NCBI RefSeq assembly: GCF_009831655.1
Contig: NZ_WRPA01000003.1
Location: 124,001-188,000, forward strand
Source: Shewanella insulae
Lineage (GTDB): Bacteria > Pseudomonadota > Gammaproteobacteria > Enterobacterales > Shewanellaceae
Length of the DNA stretch: 64,000 nucleotides
Reading direction: 5' to 3'
Part shown: positions 56,301 through 64,000 of the stretch, piece by piece
How the letters are laid out: each line of letters opens with the position of its first letter
Numbering within the stretch: the stretch's first letter is position 1
Position numbers and translations under genes: made by a program
Notes under the pieces: generated by a model
Told to the model about the DNA's origin: nothing
The model's input: only the letters and a program-made list of their open reading frames with translations
The model's database searches: none

Positions 56301-57391
56301 ACAACATGGAAATATGGGTGGTCGATGACGATAGGGATTACTGCGAGCTGATTGTCGAGATGTTGCAAGACGAGTTTAAGGTAAGCCCCTTCTATGGTGC
56401 GACTGAGTTTCGATCGGCCCTGCGGGAGATGACTCCTGACCTGCTGCTGATGGACATCAATCTGCCCGATACCGATGGCATCACCCTCTGTCGAGAGTTG
56501 CAGGAAACAAACCAGGAGATAGCCGTACTCTTTGTCTCTGGGATGAATACTCTGGAGGAGCGGCTCAAGGCCTATGAGGTGAATGCAGTCGATTTCATCG
56601 CCAAGCCCTTCGAACTCAAAGAATTGCTGGCTAAGGTCCATAGCGTCGCCCATTATGTGATGAAGCAGCGGGAGCTGATCCAGGCGGAGTCAGTCTCCCG
56701 CAACATGGCCTTTCAGTCGATGACCGAGTCGTCTCAATATGGCTGTGTGCTGCAGTTTTTCCGTCAATGTTTTCTCTGCAACGATCATCAGACCCTGGCC
56801 GATGCCTTCTTCGAGCTGATGCAGCAGCTCAATCTTAATACTTGCCTGGAGATACGTGGGGAAAGCGTGGAGTATTTTGCCCCTAGTCACGCCGCGATCA
56901 GTCCAATCGAAGCGAATATTCTCGAGCTGCTGGACAAACATGGTCGCCTGTATGACTTTGGTTGCCGCACCATATGTAACGACAAGCATGTCTCCTTCTT
57001 GATCAAGAACATGCCGATAAACGACGAGATTCTCTACGGTAGGTTGAGAGACATTATCGCCGTAGTGGTCGAAGGACTGGAGGCTAGGGTGTTGGATATT
57101 AGTCGTCAACAGACGCTGACACAGGTGTTTGTCGACATAGAGACTCTGATAGGAGACATCAACCTAGCGACCCGAGAACATGATGAAAAATTCAGTGCGG
57201 CCCTCATTAATATGACCACTGAGATACGGGGCAGCTTCCATGTTTTGGATATGACCATAGAGCAGGAAGATTATTTCACGGCGCTCATCGAGCGTAACTT
57301 AAAGGAGGTGAAATCTGCCTCGCAGGCCTTTATTCGTCTACAGTCGGCCCTGGCTAAGGTGATGGATGTCTTGGGGGGAAGCGTATCTTAA
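56297..57391 (+). CDS. response regulator with an uncharacterised C-terminal domain
   Basis: This 364-residue protein has a receiver at 1-120 (D10-D12, phospho-acceptor D53 in LMDINLPDTDG, K103 in FIAKPFE). The rest has no helix-turn-helix, GGDEF, EAL or HD-GYP motif. Residues about 145-260 look GAF-like (QTLADAFFELMQQLNLNTCL, SFLIKNMPINDEILYGRLRD), and the last 100 residues are helical (TLTQVFVDIETLIGDINLAT). It may act by protein contact, not DNA binding. The ATG overlaps the kinase stop. Confidence 0.88.
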   Translation: MNNMEIWVVDDDRDYCELIVEMLQDEFKVSPFYGATEFRSALREMTPDLLLMDINLPDTDGITLCRELQETNQEIAVLFVSGMNTLEERLKAYEVNAVDFIAKPFELKELLAKVHSVAHYVMKQRELIQAESVSRNMAFQSMTESSQYGCVLQFFRQCFLCNDHQTLADAFFELMQQLNLNTCLEIRGESVEYFAPSHAAISPIEANILELLDKHGRLYDFGCRTICNDKHVSFLIKNMPINDEILYGRLRDIIAVVVEGLEARVLDISRQQTLTQVFVDIETLIGDINLATREHDEKFSAALINMTTEIRGSFHVLDMTIEQEDYFTALIERNLKEVKSASQAFIRLQSALAKVMDVLGGSVS

Positions 57392-57414
57392 GTGACTATT
57401 TTATGTTCATTTTT

Positions 57415-57441
57415 CTTGATCTGAGTCACGTCATCATGACG
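57415..57441. promoter_or_regulatory. CRP/FNR-like half-sites and a palindrome upstream of the hemerythrin-like gene
   Basis: CTTGATCTGAGTCACG (57415-57430) has TTGAT and TCAC as in mixed FNR/CRP sites, and CGTCATCATGACG (57429-57441) is a perfect 13-base palindrome overlapping it. They lie about 80-100 bases before the hemerythrin-like gene and after the response regulator. Confidence 0.4.
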
Positions 57442-57517
57442 GGTTACATATTAGTGTGAGTAAAAGTTCAACAATTTACTATAGTAACTAGAGGCGTCTA
57501 GAAGGTTGGAGGTGACG

Positions 57518-58060
57518 ATGTTAGCGAGACTTCATAATGACCATAAACATATCGCGATACTGTTAAATATTCTCAAAAATAAGCAGCAGAAGTTGCAAAA
57601 TGGCGAGGCCGTCAACTTTAATCTGATCCGAGATATCGTCGAATATATGCAGAGCTATGCCGAGCATAGCCATCACCCGGTCGAGGATCTGATCAACGAA
57701 TTTTATATTCAGACCCATCCACAGGAGGCCCTAGAAAAGCAGTTGGGCGAAGAGCATCACAGCCTGATCGAGAGTTCTACCAACCTGATGTCTACCCTAA
57801 ACCTTATCCTAAGTGATGTTCCTGTACAGAATGAAACCTTGAGCCAAGCCCTAAAAGAGTATGTAGAGGCGCAGCGCAATCACATGATGTATGAAGAGGC
57901 TAAGCTGTTCCCTATCTGGCAGGCCGGTATGACAGAGGCTCAGTGGCAGGAGGTGGCTGACAGGTGCAAAGAGAGGCTGATCAGCGATCCCTTGTTCAGC
58001 GATGACGACAACCTACTCTTCGAGGAGTTAAAAGAATATCTGGTTAAGGCCGAAGAGTGA
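57518..58060 (+). CDS. hemerythrin-like (HHE domain) protein
   Basis: This protein of about 180 residues is an HHE-type hemerythrin-like protein. Probable di-iron ligands are His in LHNDHKHIA, then EHSHHPVED, EEHHSLIE and RNHMMYEEAKLFP, the usual H...HxxxE...H...HxxxE order. Such proteins bind oxygen, nitric oxide or iron and often serve in stress defence or sensing. I start at the ATG at 57518, which GGAGGTG precedes; the frame is open to a TTG at 57506. It follows a kinase/regulator pair on the same strand, though after about 125 bases, and could be their target or sensor. Confidence 0.88.
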   Translation: MLARLHNDHKHIAILLNILKNKQQKLQNGEAVNFNLIRDIVEYMQSYAEHSHHPVEDLINEFYIQTHPQEALEKQLGEEHHSLIESSTNLMSTLNLILSDVPVQNETLSQALKEYVEAQRNHMMYEEAKLFPIWQAGMTEAQWQEVADRCKERLISDPLFSDDDNLLFEELKEYLVKAEE

Positions 58061-58082
58061 CAACTAGCGACTCATAAACAAT

Positions 58083-58112
58083 AAAAATAGCGCCTTAGGC
58101 GCTATTTTTATT
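58083..58112. terminator. strong bidirectional terminator
   Basis: AAAAATAGCGCC and GGCGCTATTTTT form a perfect 12-bp stem around TTA. It serves the hemerythrin-like gene and the small minus-strand gene at 58120-58311. Confidence 0.94.
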
Positions 58113-58119
58113 GTTGTTT

Positions 58120-58311
58120 TTACATCAGAAGGTTATCTAAGTCGTATTCGAAACTGCTGTCGATATCCTGAAGCTCTTTAATCAAACGCTGTTTCTCTTT
58201 GATAGCCTCTATCTCGCGCCATTTTCGCTTCTTGCTGGAGCTTCGCGAACGACTGTTGGGTCTTTCAATGACGGTATCATCTAGCGCACTACCATAATCT
58301 AAGCGATTCAT
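58120..58311 (-). CDS. small DUF3545-type protein
   Basis: This 63-residue protein has a basic Ser/Arg-rich middle (RSRSSSKKRKWREIEAIKEK) followed by QRLIKELQDIDSSFEYDL. That R/K-K-WREIEA...KDRQRL-like pattern is the one I know from the DUF3545 family of marine gammaproteobacteria. GGAGGTTGCC precedes the ATG, an excellent ribosome site. Function unknown. The AT-rich gap 58312-58492 upstream holds only its promoter. Confidence 0.78.
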   Translation of the reverse strand: MNRLDYGSALDDTVIERPNSRSRSSSKKRKWREIEAIKEKQRLIKELQDIDSSFEYDLDNLLM

Positions 58312-58492
58312 GGCAACCTCCTGTTGTTGTATTTTTTCTCAACAATTAAATATCACACTTCCAATTTATGGTGCAAGAAAAATGTTTCAATAATGTTAAG
58401 TCTGGGTGAATCATTTATGGCGCAGGAGGTGATTTTTTGCCCCTAGTATGGGCTAAAGATGGGGCTTGCTGGTGGATGTTGCTGCAAATAAT

Positions 58493-58520
58493 AAAAAAGC
58501 CAGTGAAAACTGGCTTTTTT
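58493..58520. terminator. terminator of pgi
   Basis: AAAAAAGCCAG and CTGGCTTTTTT form a perfect stem around TGAAAA. On the minus strand it follows pgi. Confidence 0.93.
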
Positions 58521-58541
58521 ATGGATTAACGCTTGGTGGGC

Positions 58542-60179
58542 TTAGATATGGCCGCGTCTAAAGTGATTGATGAGGGCATTGCTGGAGGCATCCAGCGCCT
58601 TAGCCTCTTCATCGCTCTGCAGACGTGCGAGCACATCATTACCTAGGGTCTTACCCAACTCGACGCCCCACTGGTCGAAGGAGTTGATGTCCCAAAGTGC
58701 GCCTTGAACGAAGGTTCTATGCTCGTACAGGGCGATCAGGGCACCGAGTGTTTCCGGTGTCAGCTTGTCCATCAACAGTGTGTTGCTTGGCTTGTTGCCA
58801 TCCATCACCTTGTGCTTAGCGATCAGCGTCTTCGCTTCCTGGCTTAGCGAGCTGCCGTCGAGTTCGGCGAGAGCCTCTTCGAAGGTTCTGCCTTGCATCA
58901 GGGCCTGGGTCTGGCCAAAACAGTTAGAGGCCAGCTGTACATGATGTTCGCCGAGCGGGTTATGGCTCTGCAGTGGCAGAATAAAGTCGGCCGGTATCAG
59001 TGCCGTGCCTTGGTGCAGCAACTGATGATAGGCGTGTTGGCCATTGGTGCCTTCGCCGCCCCAGATCACCGGGCCGGTTGTATGCTCGACCCTGTCGCCA
59101 TCGAGGGTGACAGACTTACCATTACTCTCCATATCCAGCTGTTGGAAGTAGGCTGGTAGTCCTCTGAGGTAGTGATCATAGGTCAATACCACGTGAGACT
59201 GCGCCTGATAGAAGTTGCCATAGAGCAGGGAAAACAGCCCCATGATCACCGGCATATTCTGCTCGAGAGGCGCCTCGACAAAATGTTTGTCCATCGACTT
59301 GGCACCGGCCAATAGCTGGTAGAAGTTGTCCATGCCGATTAACAGGGCGATAGGCAGACCGATCGCCGACCAGAGTGAATAGCGGCCGCCCACCCAATCC
59401 CACATAGGGAAGATATTGTCCGCATCCATGCCAAACTCAGTCGCCTTGGCCACGTTTGAGGTCACGGCCACAAAGTGCTTGGCGATATCCGCTTGGGTGC
59501 CGCCATTTTCCAGGAACCAGGCCTTGGCACTCAGGGTGTTAGTCAGTGTCTCTTGAGTGCCGAAAGACTTAGACGACATCACGAATAGTGTGGTCTCGGG
59601 ATCGACCAGGCGTAGCTTCTCACACAGCGAGGTGGCATCGACGTTGGCGACGAAGTGACACTTGAGCGCCGGGTTCCAGTATGGGCGCAGGGCCTGGGTG
59701 ACTATCTTAGGTCCGAGGAAGGAGCCACCGATACCTATGCTGACGATATCCGTGATCGCCTTACCCGTGTAGCCCTTCCACTCGCCGGAGGTGACATCCT
59801 CGACAAACTTGGCCATCTTGGCCTGGGTCTGTTTTACCTCTGGGACTATGTTGTGGCCATCGACCAGGATGACTTCGTCTGCCTCGGCCCTGAGGGCGGT
59901 ATGCAGTACGGCGCGTTTTTCGGTGTTGTTGATGATCTCACCGTTAAACATGGCGCTGATCTTATCGCTTAGACTGGCAGATTTAGCCAGTTTAAATAGC
60001 TGCTCAAGCGTCTGCTCATCCGCCCGGTTTTTGGAGTAATCCAGAAGTAAACCACAGGCAGACAGCGACATCTTGTCGAAGCGCTGGGGGTCGGCATCAA
60101 ATAGGGCGCGCATGTGCGGTAGCTGAGCCGTTTGAGCCTCAAGCTGTTTCCACGCGTCTTGCTGAGTAAGCTTAGTCAT
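58542..60179 (-). CDS. pgi: glucose-6-phosphate isomerase
   Basis: This 545-residue enzyme interconverts glucose 6-phosphate and fructose 6-phosphate. It has [68 protein letters not shown] and the end [10 protein letters not shown], the PGI signatures. Length is normal. It lies 14 bases after tal on the same strand, so tal-pgi is an operon, joining glycolysis and the pentose phosphate pathway. Confidence 0.98.
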   Translation of the reverse strand: MTKLTQQDAWKQLEAQTAQLPHMRALFDADPQRFDKMSLSACGLLLDYSKNRADEQTLEQLFKLAKSASLSDKISAMFNGEIINNTEKRAVLHTALRAEADEVILVDGHNIVPEVKQTQAKMAKFVEDVTSGEWKGYTGKAITDIVSIGIGGSFLGPKIVTQALRPYWNPALKCHFVANVDATSLCEKLRLVDPETTLFVMSSKSFGTQETLTNTLSAKAWFLENGGTQADIAKHFVAVTSNVAKATEFGMDADNIFPMWDWVGGRYSLWSAIGLPIALLIGMDNFYQLLAGAKSMDKHFVEAPLEQNMPVIMGLFSLLYGNFYQAQSHVVLTYDHYLRGLPAYFQQLDMESNGKSVTLDGDRVEHTTGPVIWGGEGTNGQHAYHQLLHQGTALIPADFILPLQSHNPLGEHHVQLASNCFGQTQALMQGRTFEEALAELDGSSLSQEAKTLIAKHKVMDGNKPSNTLLMDKLTPETLGALIALYEHRTFVQGALWDINSFDQWGVELGKTLGNDVLARLQSDEEAKALDASSNALINHFRRGHI

Positions 60180-60193
60180 GACGTTGGTTACCT

Positions 60194-61150
60194 TTAGGCT
60201 TCGAGTTCTGCTTTTAGCATGTCTTCAAGTTTGCCCTGATCGATGGCAAAGTTACGGATACCTTCGGCAAGCTTCTCAACCGCCATAGGATCTTGGTTGA
60301 ACTCCCAACGGAACTCGGCTTCGCTCAGCGCTGCGCCTGGCGCGACCACTTCGCTGGCTGCTTGCAGCTTTTGCACCACAGGGGTGTCACTGTTGGCCAT
60401 CTCTTCTAGTAGCGCAGGGCCGATAGTCAGGCGGTCACAGCCCGCCAGCTCGATGATCTCGCCCGTGTTGCGGAAGCTGGCGCCCATCACAACCGTCTTG
60501 TAGCCGTGACGCTTGTAGTAGTTGTAGATGTTAGTGACAGAGATGACACCTGGATCCTCTTCGGCGCTGTACTCCAGGCCTGTGTCTTTCTTATACCAGT
60601 CGAGAATACGACCAACGAAAGGTGAGATCAGGAAAACGCCTGCTTCGGCACAGGCTCGGGCCTGAGCGAAACAGAACAGTAGCGTCAGGTTACAGTTGAT
60701 GCCTTCTTTTTCCAGCTCTTTGGCGGCGCAGATCCCTTCCCAGGTTGAGGCCAACTTGATCAGGATACGAGACTTGTCGATGCCGGCCTCTTCATAAAGC
60801 TTGATCAGCTTATGGGCCTTCTCGATAGAGCCTGCCTTATCGAATGAGAGGCGAGCGTCTACCTCTGTCGAGATACGGCCCGGAACGATCTTAAGGATCT
60901 CTAAACCGATATTGACCGCCAGCTTGTCACCGGCATCTTCAATTTGCTGCGCCAGATCGTCACTCTGTGACTTGGCCCATTCGATGGCATTGGCAATCAG
61001 GTGCTTGTATTCAGGAATTTGAGCTGCTTTGAGGATAAGAGAGGGGTTAGTGGTAGCGTCTTGTGGTTGATAACGCTTGATGGCTTCGATGTCGCCGGTA
61101 TCGGCAACTATGGTGGTGATAGATTTGAATTGCTCGAGTGTATTAGCCAT
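60194..61150 (-). CDS. tal: transaldolase
   Basis: This 318-residue enzyme of the non-oxidative pentose phosphate pathway moves a dihydroxyacetone unit. The Schiff-base lysine K132 lies in [28 protein letters not shown] and [14 protein letters not shown] precede it. It matches E. coli TalB in length and numbering. It is the first gene of the tal-pgi unit. The 274 bases before it (61151-61424) hold its promoter and the next gene's terminator. Confidence 0.98.
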   Translation of the reverse strand: MANTLEQFKSITTIVADTGDIEAIKRYQPQDATTNPSLILKAAQIPEYKHLIANAIEWAKSQSDDLAQQIEDAGDKLAVNIGLEILKIVPGRISTEVDARLSFDKAGSIEKAHKLIKLYEEAGIDKSRILIKLASTWEGICAAKELEKEGINCNLTLLFCFAQARACAEAGVFLISPFVGRILDWYKKDTGLEYSAEEDPGVISVTNIYNYYKRHGYKTVVMGASFRNTGEIIELAGCDRLTIGPALLEEMANSDTPVVQKLQAASEVVAPGAALSEAEFRWEFNQDPMAVEKLAEGIRNFAIDQGKLEDMLKAELEA

Positions 61151-61360
61151 GAAAATTACATCCTTCTTAAGAAGCAGCTTAAGTGTGTGGTTTACTAACG
61201 GCTATTAGACGCGATTTTGCCGATATTTCCAACCATGAATGAAAAAAAATTACAGAAAAGTTGCTAAATATCAGTAAAAGGCATTTTAACCGTCGCCGAT
61301 TAGTGAGACTGACGTTTGTGCTAAACGGACTTAGAGTATAACCATTAAATTATGACAGGA

Positions 61361-61392
61361 AAAAAAATCGCTGCCTGGGCAGCGATTTTTTC
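61361..61392 (-). terminator. terminator of the OmpA-family gene
   Basis: AAAAAAATCGCTGC and GCAGCGATTTTTT form a strong symmetric hairpin with T runs on either strand. It follows the minus-strand porin gene. Confidence 0.93.
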
Positions 61393-61424
61393 GTGAGGTC
61401 GATCATTAAGTTAATCGTAATGAC

Positions 61425-62534
61425 TTACTTTAAAATCGCTTCTTTACGCACGCCGGTCACGTGGGCTTCGATGCGACGGTTAGCCTTGTTGGCTTCGGCG
61501 CTTTTACCCTCGATCAGCGGCTGAGTGATACCGTAACCTTTAGCGCTGACGCGATCTTGGCTGATACCGTACTTGCTGACCAGTAGCTCGGCAACGGCGT
61601 TGGCACGACGCTCAGACAGCTTCATGTTGTAGTCTGGGTTACCTACATTAGAGGCGTGACCACCGATCAACACGGTTGCGCGTGGGTTTTTATTCATGTA
61701 GTTGGCCAGCTTCTCGATTTGACCATAAGACGCAGAGTTCACCACGGCTGAGTCGTTGGCAAAGCGAATTGAACCCAGTTCATGCTTCTCGGTGACTTCG
61801 CGGTAAAGCGTACAACCGCTGGCATCAACCTTGTGGTTGCTAGGCGTGTTGGCGCACTGGTCTTTGTCGTCAGTTACGCCGTCGTTGTCTGAATCTTTTG
61901 GCGCGGCAACGACAGGGGCTGCGACGGGAGCCGGAGTAGAGGCTGCGCGGCCGAAGCGGTAGCTTAGCTCAAGACCCCAGTAGTTGCTTTCCATGTTAAG
62001 TGTGTTCCACTTGTCTTCGTCGAGATTCTCATAACGACGATACTTGGCTTGCAGTTTAAGATTATCGGTAAAGTTGTAGCCGATACCCGCCCCGAAGTAG
62101 GGGGCAACGCCGCTGTCGCTGTAGTACTCGCTACCCCACTGTTTATTGTTTGATAGCAGGTAGTTCATTGCACCGGCTTCGGCAGACAGGCTCCAACGGT
62201 CGGCAATTGGCCAGAAACCGACGAGACCGAGTGTCATACCGCGAGCACCGACGTCGTTCATCTTGTTGGCATAGTCGACCCACTCGGCACGGCCAAGGTC
62301 GCGATAGCCTAGCTCGACACCGAAATAGTCGTTAAAGAGGTAACCACCAAATACATCCCAAGCATACGGATCGTCTTCACCACACTGTTTCATGGTCTTC
62401 TGATCGCAGTTAGGCTCGTAGTTATTTACGCCTAAACCGCCACCGACGTACCAAGGGGTGAGTTCTTGTGCCGCATTGGCTGCAAATGGAAGCATTGATG
62501 TAAGCAGAATAGCTTTCAATGTGTTGTTCATCAT
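61425..62534 (-). CDS. OmpA-family outer-membrane protein
   Basis: This protein of about 369 residues has a signal peptide (about residues 1-21), an eight-strand OmpA-type barrel (for example PWYVGGGLGVNNYEP, LGVELGYRDLG-like GVELGYRDLG, AKYRRYENLDED, GLELSYRFG). A Pro/Ala-rich hinge follows with one thrombospondin type 3-like calcium repeat (DSDNDGVTDDKDQCANTP), then a C-terminal OmpA/MotB peptidoglycan domain (LIGGHASNVGNPDYNMKLSE, RRANAVAELL). The frame opens earlier, but MM at 62534 begins the signal peptide and AAGGAA lies ahead. It anchors the outer membrane to the wall. Confidence 0.94.
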   Translation of the reverse strand: MMNNTLKAILLTSMLPFAANAAQELTPWYVGGGLGVNNYEPNCDQKTMKQCGEDDPYAWDVFGGYLFNDYFGVELGYRDLGRAEWVDYANKMNDVGARGMTLGLVGFWPIADRWSLSAEAGAMNYLLSNNKQWGSEYYSDSGVAPYFGAGIGYNFTDNLKLQAKYRRYENLDEDKWNTLNMESNYWGLELSYRFGRAASTPAPVAAPVVAAPKDSDNDGVTDDKDQCANTPSNHKVDASGCTLYREVTEKHELGSIRFANDSAVVNSASYGQIEKLANYMNKNPRATVLIGGHASNVGNPDYNMKLSERRANAVAELLVSKYGISQDRVSAKGYGITQPLIEGKSAEANKANRRIEAHVTGVRKEAILK

Positions 62535-62712
62535 TTTCCAATTCCTTTGTTTTACTATCTTCCCCCATGCTGTTTTTATCCTGTAAAAACATGCCAGCAC
62601 TTTGTGGGGGGACTCCTTTGGTATTATCGCTAGCCTCAGTATTATCTTACGTGAATATAGAAATTGCTATGTATGTCGGACTGTTTTTTTAGGATTAATG
62701 GTTAAATGGCAA

Positions 62713-62747
62713 TAAAAAAGGCGTTTCCGCTAGGAATCGCCTTTTTA
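62713..62747 (-). terminator. terminator of the phosphoketolase gene
   Basis: AAAAAGGCG and CGCCTTTTT pair, with TTCC/GGAA extending the stem around a GCTA loop. On the minus strand it follows the phosphoketolase gene. Confidence 0.88.
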
Positions 62748-62781
62748 TCAGTAGAATAATTAACGTAGAGTTAATCTAATC

Positions 62782-64000
62782 TTAACGTGTCCACACCCAG
62801 TTTTCGATGTTTTCAGGGTCGACACCGTTTGCCTTGATGTAGTTACGGTGGTCAACCAGACGCTGCAGCATGTCAGTAGTGATGGCAACGTGTTGTGTCT
62901 CGTCGATCACACCTTGTTGGAATAGCTTGTACGCCATATCGATAACCAGGTGGTAGCGAGAAGTACCGTTACGTACACCCATGTCGAATGGTGTTGTGGT
63001 TGAACCTTCCTCTTCATAGCCCTTGATGCGGAATCTGTGGCTACCCTTGTAATCGAATACCAGCTTCTTGATGGTGTTTGGATAACCATGATAGTTGAAG
63101 ACCACACCCTTATCGGCGGTGAAGATCTCGTCCATCATCCAAGGCTTGCTTTGGAACTTACGGCTACCCAGGCCGCTGCTGCTTAGCTCGGTTACGCTGA
63201 CGAAGCGTACGCGGACTCTTGGCAGTAGTTCACGTAGGATGACTAGAGAAGCCATACATTCCTGAGTGACATAGTCACCACAACCTGCCAGAACCACGTC
63301 TGGGTTTTCGTCAGAGGCGAAATCCCACACCATGACACCGTCTTTAGCCTGTTGACGGGCTTCGTCCAGTGTTAGCCATTGTGGCAGCTCTTTCTTACCG
63401 GCGGCGATGATGTTGAGTTTATCGCGATCGGCGAAGGCACGCTCGGTGTAAACCAGTGTCGTGTTGGCATCGGCAGGTAGATAGGCCGAGATGATCTCTG
63501 GATGCTTCTCAAGCATGGCCCCTAGGAAAGAAGGGTTCTGGTGAGAGTAACCGTTGTGATCCTGGCGCTCCAGCAGTGAAGAGAGCACTACGTTGCAAGA
63601 CGGAACCGGCTTACGGAAGTGTACGCCTTGGCTAGCATAGACATACTTACAGTATTGGTCGGCCATTGAAGAGACCACTTGTGAGAAGGATTCATAAGTG
63701 GGGAACATGCCGTGGCGACCTGTCACTGTGTAGCCGTGTAGCATACCGAATAACAGGTTTTCAGATAGCAGCTCGAGTACGCGACCGTCGCGAGACATAT
63801 CTTCGTCCCAGCTCTCGATAGGCCATTGCCATGCACGATCAGTCTCTTCAAACACAGCTTGTAGCTGGTTAGAGTAAGTTTCGTCAGGGCTGAAGATACG
63901 TAGGTTGCGTTGGTCTCTGTTGAGCTTGAACGCATCACGCATCCATTGACCCATCTTCAGCATAGAGTAACCGCGCTGGCCTCTAGGTGTTTCTGCGCCG
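62782..64000 (-). CDS. xfp: phosphoketolase, C-terminal half (runs off window)
   Basis: The minus strand is open to the window end without a stop, so the 5' half lies beyond. About 405 residues are visible. They match xylulose-5-phosphate/fructose-6-phosphate phosphoketolase: ESLLFGMLHGY-like SENLLFGMLHGYTVTGRHGM, YSHQNPSFLG, YLPADANTTL, AGCGDYVTQECMA, FNYHGYPNTIKKL and VRNGTSRYHLVIDMA. The enzyme splits sugar phosphates to acetyl phosphate with ThDP. An internal ATG at 63963 is not the start, since the reading frame and family sequence continue upstream (AETPRGQRGYSM). It lies near tal and pgi, which share its substrates. Confidence 0.95.
   Translation of the reverse strand, partial: GAETPRGQRGYSMLKMGQWMRDAFKLNRDQRNLRIFSPDETYSNQLQAVFEETDRAWQWPIESWDEDMSRDGRVLELLSENLLFGMLHGYTVTGRHGMFPTYESFSQVVSSMADQYCKYVYASQGVHFRKPVPSCNVVLSSLLERQDHNGYSHQNPSFLGAMLEKHPEIISAYLPADANTTLVYTERAFADRDKLNIIAAGKKELPQWLTLDEARQQAKDGVMVWDFASDENPDVVLAGCGDYVTQECMASLVILRELLPRVRVRFVSVTELSSSGLGSRKFQSKPWMMDEIFTADKGVVFNYHGYPNTIKKLVFDYKGSHRFRIKGYEEEGSTTTPFDMGVRNGTSRYHLVIDMAYKLFQQGVIDETQHVAITTDMLQRLVDHRNYIKANGVDPENIENWVWTR

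Overview
The window is a chromosomal segment of a marine gammaproteobacterium, almost certainly Shewanella. The strongest signs are an stand-alone HPt protein next to oxyR (the HptA of the atypical Shewanella Arc system), a membrane class III adenylate cyclase like CyaC, a long PheA with an extra C-terminal domain, and a gene order that follows Shewanella and, more loosely, E. coli (mutH-rppH-ptsP-thyA; nadB-rpoE-rseABC-lepA-lepB-rnc-era-recO-pdxJ-acpS; ffh-rpsP-rimM-trmD-rplS-aroF-tyrA; raiA-pheL-pheA). I see no prophage, integrase, CRISPR array, rRNA or tRNA. Apart from one MITE-like element and a few stem-loop repeats this is core genome.

Layout. 1-6.8 kb: 5' part of gltB (minus), yhcC, hptA, oxyR, then cyaC and mutH on the minus strand. 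6.84-7.53 kb: a gene-free AT-rich block next to mutH with a cluster of DnaA boxes and two palindromes, resembling the DARS2 site that lies beside mutH in E. coli. 7.5-15.8 kb: rppH, ptsP, a TauE/SafE permease, thyA (the usual lgt between permease and thyA is absent), nhaA with a small exported protein, nhaR, sdhE-ygfX. 15.8-27.9 kb: nadB (minus), the sigma-E operon with a sigma-E promoter, lepA, lepB-rnc-era, recO, pdxJ, acpS and an Mpo1-like membrane protein. 27.9-30.2 kb: CNNM/CorC and YpjD on the minus strand. 30.4-36.6 kb: ffh, rpsP-rimM-trmD-rplS, aroF-tyrA. 36.6-40.5 kb: a MITE-like repeat, then hcp-hcr and a small membrane protein. 40.5-43.9 kb: pheA with its leader peptide and attenuator, twin stem-loop repeats and raiA. 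44-47.3 kb: cytochrome b561, cytochrome c', trpR, a membrane protein, slyD. 47.7-52.7 kb: thrL attenuator and thrABC. 53-58.3 kb: lipoprotein, nfo, a hybrid histidine kinase, a response regulator without DNA-binding domain, a hemerythrin-like protein and a DUF3545-type protein. 58.5-64 kb (minus): pgi, tal, an OmpA-type porin and the C-terminal half of a phosphoketolase.

Themes. Amino-acid synthesis is prominent: aroF-tyrA, pheA, trpR and thrABC, with two classical leader-peptide attenuators (pheL, thrL) too short to appear in ordinary ORF calls. Redox and cAMP control is the second theme: cyaC, oxyR, hptA, hcp-hcr, cytochrome c', hemerythrin, and several intergenic sites matching the CRP consensus (upstream of cyaC itself, raiA, nhaA, a lipoprotein gene and, more weakly, cytochrome c' and hcp). 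The third is envelope and translation housekeeping (rpoE-rse, lepB, ffh, slyD, OmpA-type porin).

The most interesting items are the DARS2-like locus, the PheA fused to a decayed DAHP-synthase-like domain, the missing lgt, the MITE-like element inserted between tyrA and its terminator, a possible CRP feedback loop on cyaC, and the kinase/regulator/hemerythrin cluster. All positions were read by eye; no alignments or database searches were run.
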